33,503 nt of DNA from Oscillospiraceae bacterium (GTDB taxonomy: Bacteria > Bacillota > Clostridia > Oscillospirales > Ruminococcaceae). Below the pieces are notes generated by a model. That model ran no database searches. It saw only the letters and a list, made by a program, of their open reading frames with translations, and was not told where the DNA came from. Location of the stretch: the NCBI GenBank assembly GCA_024684395.1, contig JAIKWY010000064.1, positions 1 through 33,503 of the forward strand. The letters run 5' to 3'. Below, piece after piece: positions 16,291-25,103 of the stretch. Position 1 is the first letter of the stretch, and each line of letters begins with the position of its first letter. Made by a program: the position numbers and the translations under genes.

Positions 16291-16325
16291 ACACCGGCAG
16301 AGGGATCGCTCTGCCGGTGTTTTTT
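16291..16325 (+). terminator. Terminator of the regulator gene
   Basis: A perfect 12-bp stem (16291-16302 with 16309-16320) has a 6-nt loop and is followed by TTTTT. It ends three bases before shared motif B. Confidence 0.92.
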
Positions 16326-16327
16326 GT

Positions 16328-16390
16328 GCTAAAACTGCAAGGTTTTGTTTCCTGATTGCCATTGTAGTTAAGGAAAATGTATGCTATATT
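16328..16390 (+). promoter_or_regulatory. Activator-type promoter of the rhamnogalacturonan lyase gene (site B)
   Basis: The motif GCTAAAACTGCAAGGTTTTG (16328-16347) is followed after 14 bp by a weak -35 (TTGTAG, 16362-16367), 17 bp, and TATATT (16385-16390) with an extended TG. The weak -35 and a motif centred near -60 suit an AraC-type activator. Confidence 0.78.
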
Positions 16391-16449
16391 GAGGATAGCG
16401 ATGATAGAAACGCACGTATCTGCAATCTAAAATAAAAAGGGGAATGATC

Positions 16450-19400
16450 ATGAAGAAAAACAGATGGATGACAGCCGTTCTGACGGGTGCGCTCTGCCTT
16501 TCCACATGGAATGCAGTCCTGCCCGTCAATGCGGCAACTGCGAACAACACGGCATTCAACAACACCGCCGGCATGGTCGTGGAATACCTCGACCGGGGCA
16601 TCTGTGCGGTCAATACCGGCAGCGGGATGCTCGTCAACTGGCGCTTTTTGGCGACCGACCCGGACGATGCGGTATTCAGACTCTACCGGGACAACACGCT
16701 CATCTACACATCGACCGAGAAGGCAAACGGTGCGACCTGCTTCCTCGACAAAGGCGGCAATGCATCCTCCCGATACAAAGTCGAATGCCTGACCTCCGGC
16801 GGAAAGCTGCTGACGAGCGATACCTGTGCGATCCAGTCCTCCAACGCCTATTTCGACATCAAGCTCGACAAGCCTGCCAACGGCTCGGACGGCGGCAGCT
16901 ACTCGCCGAATGATATGAGTGTCGGTGATGTGGACGGCGACGGCGTGTATGAGCTGTTCGTGAAATGGGATCCCTCCACCTCGAAGGACAACTCCCAGAA
17001 GGGCAAGACCGATAAGGTCTACATCGACTGCTACACGCTCACCGGCAAGAAGCTCTGGCGCATTGATCTCGGCGTGAACATCCGTGCAGGTGCGCATTAT
17101 ACGCAGTTCTACGTGGCCGATTTCGATCTTGACGGCAAATGCGAGATGACCTGCAAGACCTCTGACGGCACCGTGGACGGCACGGGCAAGGTCATCGGCG
17201 ATGCGTCCAAGGTCTACCGTGACAGCAGCGGTCTGATCTATTCCGGCAATGAATTTTACACGCTGTTTGACGGCGCAACGGGCGCAGCGCTCGATACAGT
17301 TAACTATGAGCCGGGACGTGGCGACCCCACCGCATGGGGCAAGTCCTCCGACAAATACAACCGTGTGGAGCGCTACTGGGGCAGCGTGGCTTATCTGGAT
17401 GGCATTCACCCGAGTGTCATCACGGGGCGAGGCTACTATGGCAGACTGACCGCCACAGCGTATTCTGTGGAAAACAAGAAGCTGAAAAAGCTCTGGACGT
17501 ATGATTCCGGCACGTCCAATTCCTCCTCCAATGCCTACGGTGACGGCAATCACAACTCCATGTGTGCCGATGTGGACAACGACGGCAAGCAGGAGATCAT
17601 CACCGGCCCCGCCATCATCGACGATAACGGAAAGCTGTATTTTACAACTAAGCAAGGCCACGGCGATGCCATGCATGTCGGCGATCTTGACCCGACAAAT
17701 CCCGGCATCGAGGTGTGGATCTGCCATGAGGAAAGTAAATCAGGCTATGGTGTGACGCTGTACGACGCCGACCAGAAGAAGCAGATCTTCCACAACAACG
17801 GCGCCGGCGACACCGGGCGGTGCTGTGCGGATAATGTCTGGGCAGGCAATCCCGGCGCGGAGCTCTGGGGCAATAAGGAATCGGACAATTCGACGCCTGT
17901 CAAGGACACCAAGGGCAATACCTTGAACTGCCGCCGTCCGGCGATCAATTTCCTTTCCTACTGGGACGGCGACTTAGAGCGCGAAATTCTCGACGGCTAC
18001 ACGGATTCGCCGGCGACCATCTCCAAGCTGACGGGCGATGCGGGCAAGACCACCATCACGAATCTCCTTTCGACAGACGGCTATTACACCTGCAACACGA
18101 CCAAGGGCACGCCTTGTCTTTCTGCTGATATTTTCGGCGACTGGCGTGAGGAGCTCATCGTCCGCAAGGCAGACGGCACGGGCATCCGCATCTATACCAC
18201 GACCTATGACACAGATTATCGTGTGCAGTGCCTGATGCATGACCCGCAGTACCGGATGCAGGTCTCCTCGCAGAATACGGCATATAACCAGCCGCCGCAC
18301 ACAAGCTTTTTCCTCGGTACAGGCTATGATATGCCGGCACGTCCGAAATGCACAGTTCTTGGCGGGACGGCTGCGCCCGTCACCAAGCAGGGCGCAGTTC
18401 TTGATACAACCAATACCTATCGTATAAAAAACGTCAACTCCGGGCTGTATCTCGAAGTTGCGGACAGCAAGGCAGAGAACGGCGCTAACGTGCAGCAGGG
18501 GGCTTCCGGCGCAAATCTCTGGACGGTTGCACAGGCTGCGGACGGGTATTATTATGTGTATTCTGCGCTTGGTGATGGCAGGACATTCCTGCTTGATATC
18601 GACTATGGCAAGACCGAAAACGGCACCAACATCGGCATCTGGGGCAATACGGATTCCGATGCGCAGCTCTTCAAATTCGTGGACAACGGTGACGGGACTT
18701 TCACCATCTGCACGAAGGTGACGGACGATGTTAGTGCCCTCGGCGTGACAGCCGGTTCCAAGGAAAGCGGCGTCAATGTGGTCGAGTGGGAATCCAACGG
18801 CAGCGACGACCAGAAATGGGCTTTGGAAGTATATATTCCGCCCATGAACGGAAAGCTTATCAAAAATTTGCGGGTATCCGCAGATGCATTTCCGAAGGCT
18901 TGGTCGATCAGCGATTCTGCCAAAACCGGCAGCCCTGTATTCGGCGACCGTGATGTGACCTATACACAGTTTCCCGAAGTCCTGAACGGTGCGGAAAACA
19001 TCGTCACAGCGTGCGATGCAAAAAACTGCACCGGCGATCTGGCAGCATTTGAGGTCAGTGCGGATGCGGATGTCTATGTTCTGCTCGATACCCGCGTGGA
19101 GAATGTTCCGGCATGGATGAGTGGTTATACCAAAACCGATCTGACCGCTGTGAACGACAAGGATGTGACATTTGCAGTCTATCATATGCCTGTAAATGCG
19201 GGCGAAACTGTCACCCTCGGCACGAACGGGCAGAGCGCCAACTGCGTGAATTATACGGTATTTGCGGCGGCATCTTCAGCAAGTACCTCCGTGCGTGGGG
19301 ATGTGAATGCGGACGGCGTCTGCAATGTGCTCGATGTGATCCTGCTGCAAAAGTGGATTCTGAACATCTCCGGAACAGCGCTTGCGGATCCGGATGCCGG

Positions 19401-19470
19401 GGATCTGTATCAGGATGGCGTGCTGGATGTATTTGATCTGTGCATGATGAAAAGGATCGTAACGGGATAA
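16450..19470 (+). CDS. Dockerin-bearing rhamnogalacturonan lyase (PL11) with ricin-type lectin domain
   Basis: This 1006-residue secreted enzyme has a signal peptide cleaving near residue 28 (VLPVNAA). The start at 16450 is 7 bp after AAAAAGGGG; an ATG six bases earlier is too close. Residues ~30-635 are a PL11 lyase: RGICAVNTGSGMLVNWRFL, repeated Ca-binding loops such as GDVDGDGVYELFVKWD and DFDLDGKCEM, and the closing SFFLGTGYDMPARP. The family cleaves the rhamnogalacturonan-I backbone of pectin. A ricin-B/CBM13-like domain (~650-795, TYRIKNVNSGLYLEV) follows, then a ~145-residue module shared with the pectate lyase at 28905. A type I dockerin (~947-1006) closes the protein with two Ca loops (DVNADGVCNVLD and DLYQDGVLDVFD), allowing cellulosome attachment. 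Confidence 0.94.
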   Translation: MKKNRWMTAVLTGALCLSTWNAVLPVNAATANNTAFNNTAGMVVEYLDRGICAVNTGSGMLVNWRFLATDPDDAVFRLYRDNTLIYTSTEKANGATCFLDKGGNASSRYKVECLTSGGKLLTSDTCAIQSSNAYFDIKLDKPANGSDGGSYSPNDMSVGDVDGDGVYELFVKWDPSTSKDNSQKGKTDKVYIDCYTLTGKKLWRIDLGVNIRAGAHYTQFYVADFDLDGKCEMTCKTSDGTVDGTGKVIGDASKVYRDSSGLIYSGNEFYTLFDGATGAALDTVNYEPGRGDPTAWGKSSDKYNRVERYWGSVAYLDGIHPSVITGRGYYGRLTATAYSVENKKLKKLWTYDSGTSNSSSNAYGDGNHNSMCADVDNDGKQEIITGPAIIDDNGKLYFTTKQGHGDAMHVGDLDPTNPGIEVWICHEESKSGYGVTLYDADQKKQIFHNNGAGDTGRCCADNVWAGNPGAELWGNKESDNSTPVKDTKGNTLNCRRPAINFLSYWDGDLEREILDGYTDSPATISKLTGDAGKTTITNLLSTDGYYTCNTTKGTPCLSADIFGDWREELIVRKADGTGIRIYTTTYDTDYRVQCLMHDPQYRMQVSSQNTAYNQPPHTSFFLGTGYDMPARPKCTVLGGTAAPVTKQGAVLDTTNTYRIKNVNSGLYLEVADSKAENGANVQQGASGANLWTVAQAADGYYYVYSALGDGRTFLLDIDYGKTENGTNIGIWGNTDSDAQLFKFVDNGDGTFTICTKVTDDVSALGVTAGSKESGVNVVEWESNGSDDQKWALEVYIPPMNGKLIKNLRVSADAFPKAWSISDSAKTGSPVFGDRDVTYTQFPEVLNGAENIVTACDAKNCTGDLAAFEVSADADVYVLLDTRVENVPAWMSGYTKTDLTAVNDKDVTFAVYHMPVNAGETVTLGTNGQSANCVNYTVFAAASSASTSVRGDVNADGVCNVLDVILLQKWILNISGTALADPDAGDLYQDGVLDVFDLCMMKRIVTG

Positions 19471-19476
19471 TAAAGC

Positions 19477-19506
19477 AAGGCTCTGCACTGGGGAGTGCAG
19501 AGCCTT
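19477..19506. terminator. Bidirectional terminator between two dockerin genes
   Basis: A perfect 13-bp stem (19477-19489 with 19494-19506) has a GGGG loop. It serves the convergent lyase and metalloprotease genes. The AGGCTCTGCAC arm recurs in the terminator at 28827. Confidence 0.9.
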
Positions 19507-19531
19507 ACTCTATATTAGGGAAAGTTGATAG

Positions 19532-22270
19532 CTACTTGACAGCGGTGTTTGCCTGTCCGGTGCGCCCATGCTCCGGCAGACCATGTACATACCTTGTGAG
19601 TGCGATCACGTCGCCGACACCGAGCGTTCCGTCAGCATCGCAGTCTGTACACGGCGCATTCTCTCCGGCAAGCACGGCACGTTTCAGAAGCGCCAGATCA
19701 TAGATGTCGATTTCGCTGCTGCTGTCCATGTCGCCGTAATACCAGAGCGCCTGCGTGGGAGCAATGTCCTCTTTCGCCGTATAGTAATAGTCCGGCGCCG
19801 GCACTTCCTTGTCATACACACGGAACAGATCCATCGAGCCGTTCATGCCGTTCGCTGCCGTGCCGCCGATGGTATACACGGCATCCGGGCTGACAACATC
19901 CACCGGATCAAGCGTGAGCGTGCCGGATGCAGCCGTCTTGCCGTTGACAACGAGCTTGCCCTCATCGCCGGTGAGCACCACGCTCACGGTGAACCATTCA
20001 CCCGGTGTATAGGCGTTTTCGGCGGTCAGTTTCTCGGATGTATCGCCATTCTTGATCTGGAACGTCAGAGCCCCGCCGATCGCCGAAAGGGTCATGCTCT
20101 TTTCCTTGCTGCCGAAGCGGAACAGGATCGCCGGATCATCCCGCAGCAGCACTGCCGTCTGATATGTCGCATCATGCAGCATGGCATAGCTGCTGTCTGC
20201 GATCAGGTAATTTGAGCCGTCAAAGGTCATCACGCCGTTCGCAGAGGTGCGCTCTGCCTCCCAGACAGGCGCCTCCATCGGCACGGCATAGGTCGAAGTA
20301 TAGGTGTCTGTGAGTGCAGCGCTGTCAAATTCGAGCGCCGCCATCTGTCCATCTGTAAACGGGCGGGAAGCGACATAGGCATCGGGAGAAGCCCAGCCGT
20401 ACATAGATCCCTTTTCGAGCGTCCTGCCCGAATCGTCGTAATAATCACCGTCCGGCATCGCCTGACCGGTCACAGTCTCCTTGTTGTAGAGGAATGCCGT
20501 GCCTTTGACGGTCGCATTGCCGGAAACGGTGCAGGCATCTGTCACAAGTGCGCTTTCCAGAACTCTCGCATTTTCCGTGATACTCGCCTGTCCGCTGACG
20601 CAGGCGCTGTCGCCGATGATCGCATTCCCGGAGACCTTTGCCGTCCCTGCAACAATTGCATGACCGAGGATCTTCACATTGCCGGAGACATTCGCCCAGC
20701 CGAGCACCTGTGCATTTTCTGCTACATAGACGGAATCTGCGACCGTTGCCGTATCCGCCACAAAGCCGCCGCCGTTCGGATGGATATGCCCTGCCACGCC
20801 GGTATCATACTTCTGCTGCACAGTCGCACCCTTGATCTCCACCGCATAGGGATAGCGGGTCTTGGAGAGGAACGGGACATGGTTCTCGTCAGATGCGCCT
20901 TCGGTGTAAGCCCACGGCACGGCGTTGTGCTGGCATGTCTCTAAATCGGGCGTTGCCGTCACGACAAGATATGCCTTCACATCGGATTTGGTCATCGTCA
21001 CGGTCATGGTCTCCCCTGCTTTGAACAGGTCGGAATAATGCGCCTTCCCGTCAAATGTCTCCATGACGATGCAGGCACGCCAGTCCGCACCCTCCACATC
21101 CGTCAGACCGTCGAGCCGGACGGAGAACTTCGCATCATCGGGCACGAGCGGGATGATGTTCACGCCGAACTGCTGCGGGGCACGCTCGGTCGGGACGGTG
21201 TAATAGCCATTCTCCTGCACCTTGTCGGCGATCATGATGCTGTCCGCATCTCTGACACGTTCCGGCACGGTGAAGATCTGGTTCCAGCTCCACGGCTGGT
21301 CGGCGAGCATCTTGTCCTGCCGTGCCATATAGCTGTCATGGTGCGCAAGATCAAGCGTTGCAAGGCGCTTGGCGTAATGTCCGAGCGTGTCCTTGATGTC
21401 TGCACCGCCGAGCCGTGCGATCTCGTCATAGGGGTACTCGTTGGGCTTGCCCTCCTGCATGAGCGTTTTCACGAAATCGGAGCCGTACTTGCCGAGGTTG
21501 TCCGGATTCTCCGTGAGATATTGCAGGAATGCCCACGATGCATAATTATCCCGTCCGAGGATGGGCGTGAAGTGCAGGTTCTTCATGTAGGTCTCGAAAT
21601 AATCCGTGCCGCTTGCGGGGTCGCTCACCCATTTCTGATAATAATCGGAATAGAGGAACTGCTCCCGGTACCAGTTGGCAACGGACTCCCACCATGCCCC
21701 GACATAGGTGTTGTCGTTCCACCCCCGCTGGTGTGCGGTGACAACATGACCAAATTCATGCGGCATGATCCAGGACGGCACGGGCGTGTTCTGCATGGAA
21801 TCCACGCAGCAGAACATGAAGGCATAGCCCTGTGCGTCAGAGCTCATATACGCCCAGTCCGGCGTGACAGGCGTACCGTCTGCCGTTTTCAGACCCGTCC
21901 CGTGGATGTAGAAATTCACCTTGTACTGCTTTCCGTCCCGCAGCGCAGGATAAAAGGATTCCGTGGGCGGAGCCATAGAGAGGTCGTTCATATAGACCTG
22001 ATAGCACGCTTCAAGATGCTGGGCAGTCTCGGCAAGCAGCGCCTCCGTAACACGGGCGCTGTCCGTGCCGGTATCGCCCCAGTAAAAGCAGAAATGCTCG
22101 GATTCCCAGGTGTGGACACCGGTCATGTCAATGTGGGAATTGCGGGTGGAAAGTACCTCCTCGGCGGCGGAGACACGGCTGGTTTTGACGGTCTGCATGG
22201 GGAGCGCTCCGGTCATGCCGCAGCAGATCACCGCCGCACAGACAGCTGCAAGGATGCGTGTGTGTTTCAT
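19532..22270 (-). CDS. Dockerin-bearing predicted metalloprotease (DUF6055, Svx/AvrXca-like)
   Basis: This 912-residue secreted protein starts at 22270 after AGGAGGGATCAGA. A signal peptide (~1-35) leads into a DUF6055-type domain (~50-480) with a zincin site HEFGH (171-175) and a likely third ligand Glu195 in WWESVANWY, a 19-residue gap as in gluzincins. Relatives are annotated as Svx/AvrXca virulence proteins of plant pathogens. Residues ~500-600 are hexapeptide-like repeats of a left-handed beta-helix (VADTATVADSVYVAENAQVL, then VSGNA- and VAGTA-type turns). A LamG-like jelly roll (~690-830, FDGSNYLIA, WFTVSVVL) and a dockerin (~842-900, DMDSSSEIDIYD, DCDADGTLGVGD) follow. Proteolysis of plant wall glycoproteins is plausible but not shown. 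Confidence 0.88.
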   Translation of the reverse strand: MKHTRILAAVCAAVICCGMTGALPMQTVKTSRVSAAEEVLSTRNSHIDMTGVHTWESEHFCFYWGDTGTDSARVTEALLAETAQHLEACYQVYMNDLSMAPPTESFYPALRDGKQYKVNFYIHGTGLKTADGTPVTPDWAYMSSDAQGYAFMFCCVDSMQNTPVPSWIMPHEFGHVVTAHQRGWNDNTYVGAWWESVANWYREQFLYSDYYQKWVSDPASGTDYFETYMKNLHFTPILGRDNYASWAFLQYLTENPDNLGKYGSDFVKTLMQEGKPNEYPYDEIARLGGADIKDTLGHYAKRLATLDLAHHDSYMARQDKMLADQPWSWNQIFTVPERVRDADSIMIADKVQENGYYTVPTERAPQQFGVNIIPLVPDDAKFSVRLDGLTDVEGADWRACIVMETFDGKAHYSDLFKAGETMTVTMTKSDVKAYLVVTATPDLETCQHNAVPWAYTEGASDENHVPFLSKTRYPYAVEIKGATVQQKYDTGVAGHIHPNGGGFVADTATVADSVYVAENAQVLGWANVSGNVKILGHAIVAGTAKVSGNAIIGDSACVSGQASITENARVLESALVTDACTVSGNATVKGTAFLYNKETVTGQAMPDGDYYDDSGRTLEKGSMYGWASPDAYVASRPFTDGQMAALEFDSAALTDTYTSTYAVPMEAPVWEAERTSANGVMTFDGSNYLIADSSYAMLHDATYQTAVLLRDDPAILFRFGSKEKSMTLSAIGGALTFQIKNGDTSEKLTAENAYTPGEWFTVSVVLTGDEGKLVVNGKTAASGTLTLDPVDVVSPDAVYTIGGTAANGMNGSMDLFRVYDKEVPAPDYYYTAKEDIAPTQALWYYGDMDSSSEIDIYDLALLKRAVLAGENAPCTDCDADGTLGVGDVIALTRYVHGLPEHGRTGQANTAVK

Positions 22271-22328
22271 TCTGATCCCTCCTGATCTATTGTTGTATTT
22301 GCGGTATTGCGCTTTGTCGTCTACATAC

Positions 22329-22391
22329 AGTATACAGGAAATCACTCACTCGGACAATGTCAATTCCAACACAAAACCTTGCAATTTTAGC
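22329..22391 (-). promoter_or_regulatory. Activator-type promoter of the metalloprotease gene (site C)
   Basis: On the minus strand GCTAAAATTGCAAGGTTTTG (22391-22372) is followed after 14 bp by TTGTCC (22357-22352), 17 bp, and TATACT (22334-22329). The spacing is identical to sites B and D. Confidence 0.78.
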
Positions 22392-22730
22392 TGTCCGAAG
22401 TATCAAGAAAACAGCTGCACCCTGAATCGCAGCCATTTATCTATTTTGCATGGGATCCGGAAAAAAGCAAGATGCCTGACACACCCGAACGGCAAACAAA
22501 TGGCATCACAGAAAAAAGCCGCTTACACCCTTAGACCTGATAGAAGCTGTCGTTTTGCACAAATTTGCCAAAATCACGATGCACCACAGGAAATTGCATT
22601 TGATGACCGGAACCGGAATGAAAAGCACGCTTTTTCGATCGTTTTTGCCATGATTGCCAATTTTGCTGTCACTCCCTTCATGTCAAACCATAAAAGTCCA
22701 TTAAAATAAGGAGAAATTTTGGGTAAAATG
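22392..22730. other. Intergenic stretch, no gene seen
   Basis: About 340 bp between the divergent promoters of the metalloprotease and the repeat-peptide operon. Open frames here lack ribosome sites and family character. I see no strong hairpin or repeat. It may hold the left boundary of the inserted operon. Confidence 0.5.
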
Positions 22731-22759
22731 TTGACAAATTCCCGGATAAGTGCTATAAT
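22731..22759 (+). promoter_or_regulatory. Consensus promoter of the repeat-peptide operon
   Basis: TTGACA (22731-22736) and TATAAT (22754-22759) are exactly 17 bp apart, a near-ideal sigma-70-type promoter. The start would be near 22766. The shared pectin-locus motif is absent, so control differs from the flanking genes. Confidence 0.9.
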
Positions 22760-22818
22760 ACAAATAACATGATGCTCGATCGAGTATCCATGTAATTATG
22801 TGCGAGGAGGACTTTTTT

Positions 22819-23136
22819 ATGGGATATAGTGGCGGAAGCGGCGGAAGCCCGAGCAGCGGCGGTTATAACAGACCGGATTATTCTTATGGCGGAAGCTATA
22901 ACGAAAATACGGGTTATACAAGACCGGACTACTCCTATGGCGGCAGTTATAATGAGACGACCGGTTATACGAGTCCTGACTATTCCTATGGCGGCACGTA
23001 TAATGAGACGACCGGATATAGCAGCCCTGACTATTCCTATGGCGGCAGTTACAACGCGACCACCGGTTATACGAGCCCGGATTATTCCTATGGAGGAAGT
23101 TACTCCAGCGGATCTGATGGCAGCGGAGGAAAGTAG
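22819..23136 (+). CDS. Tyr/Gly-rich tandem-repeat peptide, candidate modified precursor
   Basis: This 105-residue protein has GAGGAGG 9 bp before ATG at 22819; an ATG at 22798 precedes that site and is not preferred. After a short MGYSGGSGGSPSSG head come five 17-residue units of the form GYTSPDYSYGGSYNETT, the last grading into SSGSDGSGGK. Each unit has four Tyr, one Pro-Asp, a Gly pair and, in units 1-4, an N-x-[ST]-like Asn. There is no Cys, signal peptide or membrane segment. The strong promoter and ribosome site suggest high expression. Enzyme genes follow after a hairpin, an arrangement typical of RiPP precursors. It could instead be a structural or adhesive protein. I do not recognise the family. 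Confidence 0.82.
   Translation: MGYSGGSGGSPSSGGYNRPDYSYGGSYNENTGYTRPDYSYGGSYNETTGYTSPDYSYGGTYNETTGYSSPDYSYGGSYNATTGYTSPDYSYGGSYSSGSDGSGGK
22861..23115 (+). repeat. Five 51-bp coding repeats
   Basis: Units begin at 22861, 22912, 22963, 23014 and 23065, exactly 51 bp apart. The GGTTAT start and the GACTATTCCTATGGCGGC core are largely kept at DNA level, while the T/S/N/R positions vary. The fifth unit diverges after its GGSY codons. Confidence 0.92.
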
Positions 23137-23208
23137 TTTTCCCGTCCCTTTGAATGCATATGCCTTAACATCTCATGTTACGAAAGAAATTGTTTTATAG
23201 TGAATCGA

Positions 23209-23245
23209 ATCCCCCCATAATACGATCCTTTGTATTGTGGGGGAT
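23209..23245 (+). terminator. Hairpin between peptide and enzyme genes, candidate leaky terminator
   Basis: ATCCCCCCATAATAC (23209-23223) pairs with GTATTGTGGGGGAT (23232-23245), with one bulged C and one G-T pair. No T run follows, so read-through is expected. No promoter is evident before the ACP gene at 23273. Confidence 0.65.
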
Positions 23246-23272
23246 CACTGTATCCAATAGAGGAAGAATGAA

Positions 23273-23494
23273 ATGGAACTGAAAGATCTATGCGACCTGA
23301 TCGCAGAGTTATCCGATGTCTCACCAGACAGCATCCGGAACGACAGCCAATTGCATCACGATCTTGGACTCTGCTCATATGAGATCATGACTTTGATCGC
23401 TATGATCGAAGCAAAAACCAATAAACAGATCAATATCACAGAGTTGAATGGTCAGATCACTGTCGGGGATCTGCTGGCATATATCGCTCCATAA
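23273..23494 (+). CDS. Acyl carrier protein (phosphopantetheine-binding)
   Basis: This 73-residue single-domain carrier protein has AGGAAG before ATG. It shows the four-helix ACP pattern: an N-terminal helix, DSIRNDSQLHHDLGLCSYEIM with the probable phosphopantetheine serine Ser35 in place of the usual GxDSL, and the later EAKTNKQINITELNGQITVGDLLAYI. The LGLCSYE variant differs from fatty-acid ACPs and is more like stand-alone carriers in specialised pathways. A ligase in the same operon is the likely loading enzyme. The radical SAM gene follows after 14 bp. Confidence 0.88.
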   Translation: MELKDLCDLIAELSDVSPDSIRNDSQLHHDLGLCSYEIMTLIAMIEAKTNKQINITELNGQITVGDLLAYIAP

Positions 23495-23508
23495 GAAAGG
23501 GGAGTAGG

Positions 23509-24567
23509 ATGGCAAATATCATGCTTACTGACGTTTGCAACTTGCATTGTCCCTATTGTTTTGCAAACGAATTTGTCAATAAAAGTGACACTGAAATAAC
23601 TGTATCCGCTTTTCAAAAGGCTGTTGATTTTATTTTAGGAGACGGCTCGCATCATTCGGTTGGTCTGATCGGCGGGGAACCTACAACGCATTCCAGGTTT
23701 GCGGAGCTTCTCACGCTCCTTATCAAAGATAGGCGTGCAGAAGCGATCGTCCTCTATACGAACGGCGTCCTGCTTGACAGGTATATGGATCTCATCACAC
23801 ATAAAAAAGTCCATATCCTTATCAATTGCAACGCACCGGAAGACATCGGTGATGCCAATTTTAAACGGATGTGCCGGAATCTCGATCATCTGTATCAGAA
23901 GAAGCTGTTTGAGGATAATATCACGCTTGGCATCAATATGTATAAACCGGATTTTTCTTATTCCTATCTTATGGAACTGCTGTTAAAGTACAAACAGGAT
24001 CATGTGCGTGTGTCCATTACCGTACCGAACATGGAAAACACCCGCAATCATAATGCACATGACTATTTCCAAACCATGAAAGGAAGAGTCTTGGCATTTT
24101 TTGAGGAATTGTTATCCAATGGTATCGTTCCTAATTTTGACTGCAACAAGATCCCCCATTGTCAGCTGACGCCAAAGGAACTTGAACCATTTCAGAAATA
24201 TATGGAGCAGGGACCGCTCCGGGACGCTATTATGCGCAGCAACATCCACGACAGTATCGTAAAATGTACTCCTGTTGTAGACATACGTCAGGATCTTACA
24301 GCGGTCAGATGCTTTGGTCTGTCGGAGGTTTCAAAACAGAATATCTCTGATTTCAAGAATATCACCGAACTCATCAATTTCTATATCCGGACAATTGACG
24401 CATATGCCTATAACACTGTCTATTCTGCACAGTGCGTTGCATGTAAGCACCGTAAAACGCTGATGTGTTCCGGCGGATGCCTCGCCTTTAAAATAAACGA
24501 GATACTCTCAGTTCAGCAATATGCAGAGCAGCGGATCTCTGACTTCAAGGGGAGGAAAAATGAATGA
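23509..24567 (+). CDS. Radical SAM enzyme with SPASM-like C-terminal cysteines
   Basis: This 352-residue enzyme has the [4Fe-4S] motif CNLHCPYC very near its N-terminus (C10, C14, C17), a GGEPTTH motif for SAM binding, and a partial TIM barrel. The C-terminal part has CVACKHRKTLMCSGGC, a cysteine group like a shortened SPASM/twitch domain that would hold an auxiliary cluster. Peptide-modifying radical SAM enzymes often have this arrangement, but so do enzymes of other substrates. There is no recognisable RiPP leader-binding domain. AAAGGGGAG precedes the ATG. Its stop overlaps the next start as ATGA. Confidence 0.9.
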   Translation: MANIMLTDVCNLHCPYCFANEFVNKSDTEITVSAFQKAVDFILGDGSHHSVGLIGGEPTTHSRFAELLTLLIKDRRAEAIVLYTNGVLLDRYMDLITHKKVHILINCNAPEDIGDANFKRMCRNLDHLYQKKLFEDNITLGINMYKPDFSYSYLMELLLKYKQDHVRVSITVPNMENTRNHNAHDYFQTMKGRVLAFFEELLSNGIVPNFDCNKIPHCQLTPKELEPFQKYMEQGPLRDAIMRSNIHDSIVKCTPVVDIRQDLTAVRCFGLSEVSKQNISDFKNITELINFYIRTIDAYAYNTVYSAQCVACKHRKTLMCSGGCLAFKINEILSVQQYAEQRISDFKGRKNE

Positions 24568-25103
24568 CCGGGCTTGTTTTAAGAAAAGTGGTGCTGCATA
24601 GAGATCTGAAGGATCTCTATCGGATGATGATGAACGATGATCAGCATCTCTTCTCAGTCAAGATCACAGCAAATTCTGAACAGCAATTCAATGACTGGTT
24701 ATGCGAACGCTTAAAATATGATTTCCATGATTTTTTCATCATAGCCACTGAAAAGAATGATCAGGCGATCGGTTATGCACACAATTATGATTTTTCTTTA
24801 CAGAACGGCCATTGTAAAGTAGTGGAATACCTTTCTCCGGAATACCGTGATTCCGGGATCGGCGGATTTGGCGGCATACTGTTTATGGATCATTTATTTC
24901 AAACATATCCACTGCGCAAATTGTACACGGCTGTATACAGCTACAATGAACGAAGCCTGACAAACAACCAGAAAGCCGGATTTGTTGAAGAGGGTGCTTT
25001 GGAGCAATACCGCTACTACGATGGGACATACCATAGTCTGCACATCCTTTCCATAAGCCGTCAGGATTTCTACCAAAGTTTCGGAGGTGTTCTGAAACGA
25101 TGA
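24564..25103 (+). CDS. GNAT-family acyltransferase (first of two)
   Basis: This 179-residue protein has the GNAT fold. The acyl-donor pyrophosphate loop is in the PEYRDSGIGGFGG segment (residues ~91-103), and a later NNQKAGFVEEG matches the family's C-terminal region (usually NxxxxxxGF). Its start overlaps the radical SAM stop by ATGA, with GGGGAGGAAAA as ribosome site. Members acylate amines using acyl-CoA and sometimes acyl-ACP; the ACP in this operon makes the latter possible. The substrate is unknown. Confidence 0.85.
   Translation: MTGLVLRKVVLHRDLKDLYRMMMNDDQHLFSVKITANSEQQFNDWLCERLKYDFHDFFIIATEKNDQAIGYAHNYDFSLQNGHCKVVEYLSPEYRDSGIGGFGGILFMDHLFQTYPLRKLYTAVYSYNERSLTNNQKAGFVEEGALEQYRYYDGTYHSLHILSISRQDFYQSFGGVLKR

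Noticed and set aside
16384-17727. A 447-codon minus-strand frame antisense to the PL11 gene
   Set aside because: It is His/Val/Ile/Arg-rich, a mirror of the real codons, with no ribosome site; the lyase frame is unambiguous.
22110-22709. A 199-codon frame spanning the metalloprotease promoter and the following intergenic DNA
   Set aside because: It starts inside the metalloprotease gene, lacks a ribosome site and shows no conserved pattern.
22861-23115. CRISPR array
   Set aside because: The 51-bp repeats are contiguous, in frame and without spacers; they encode a peptide repeat.
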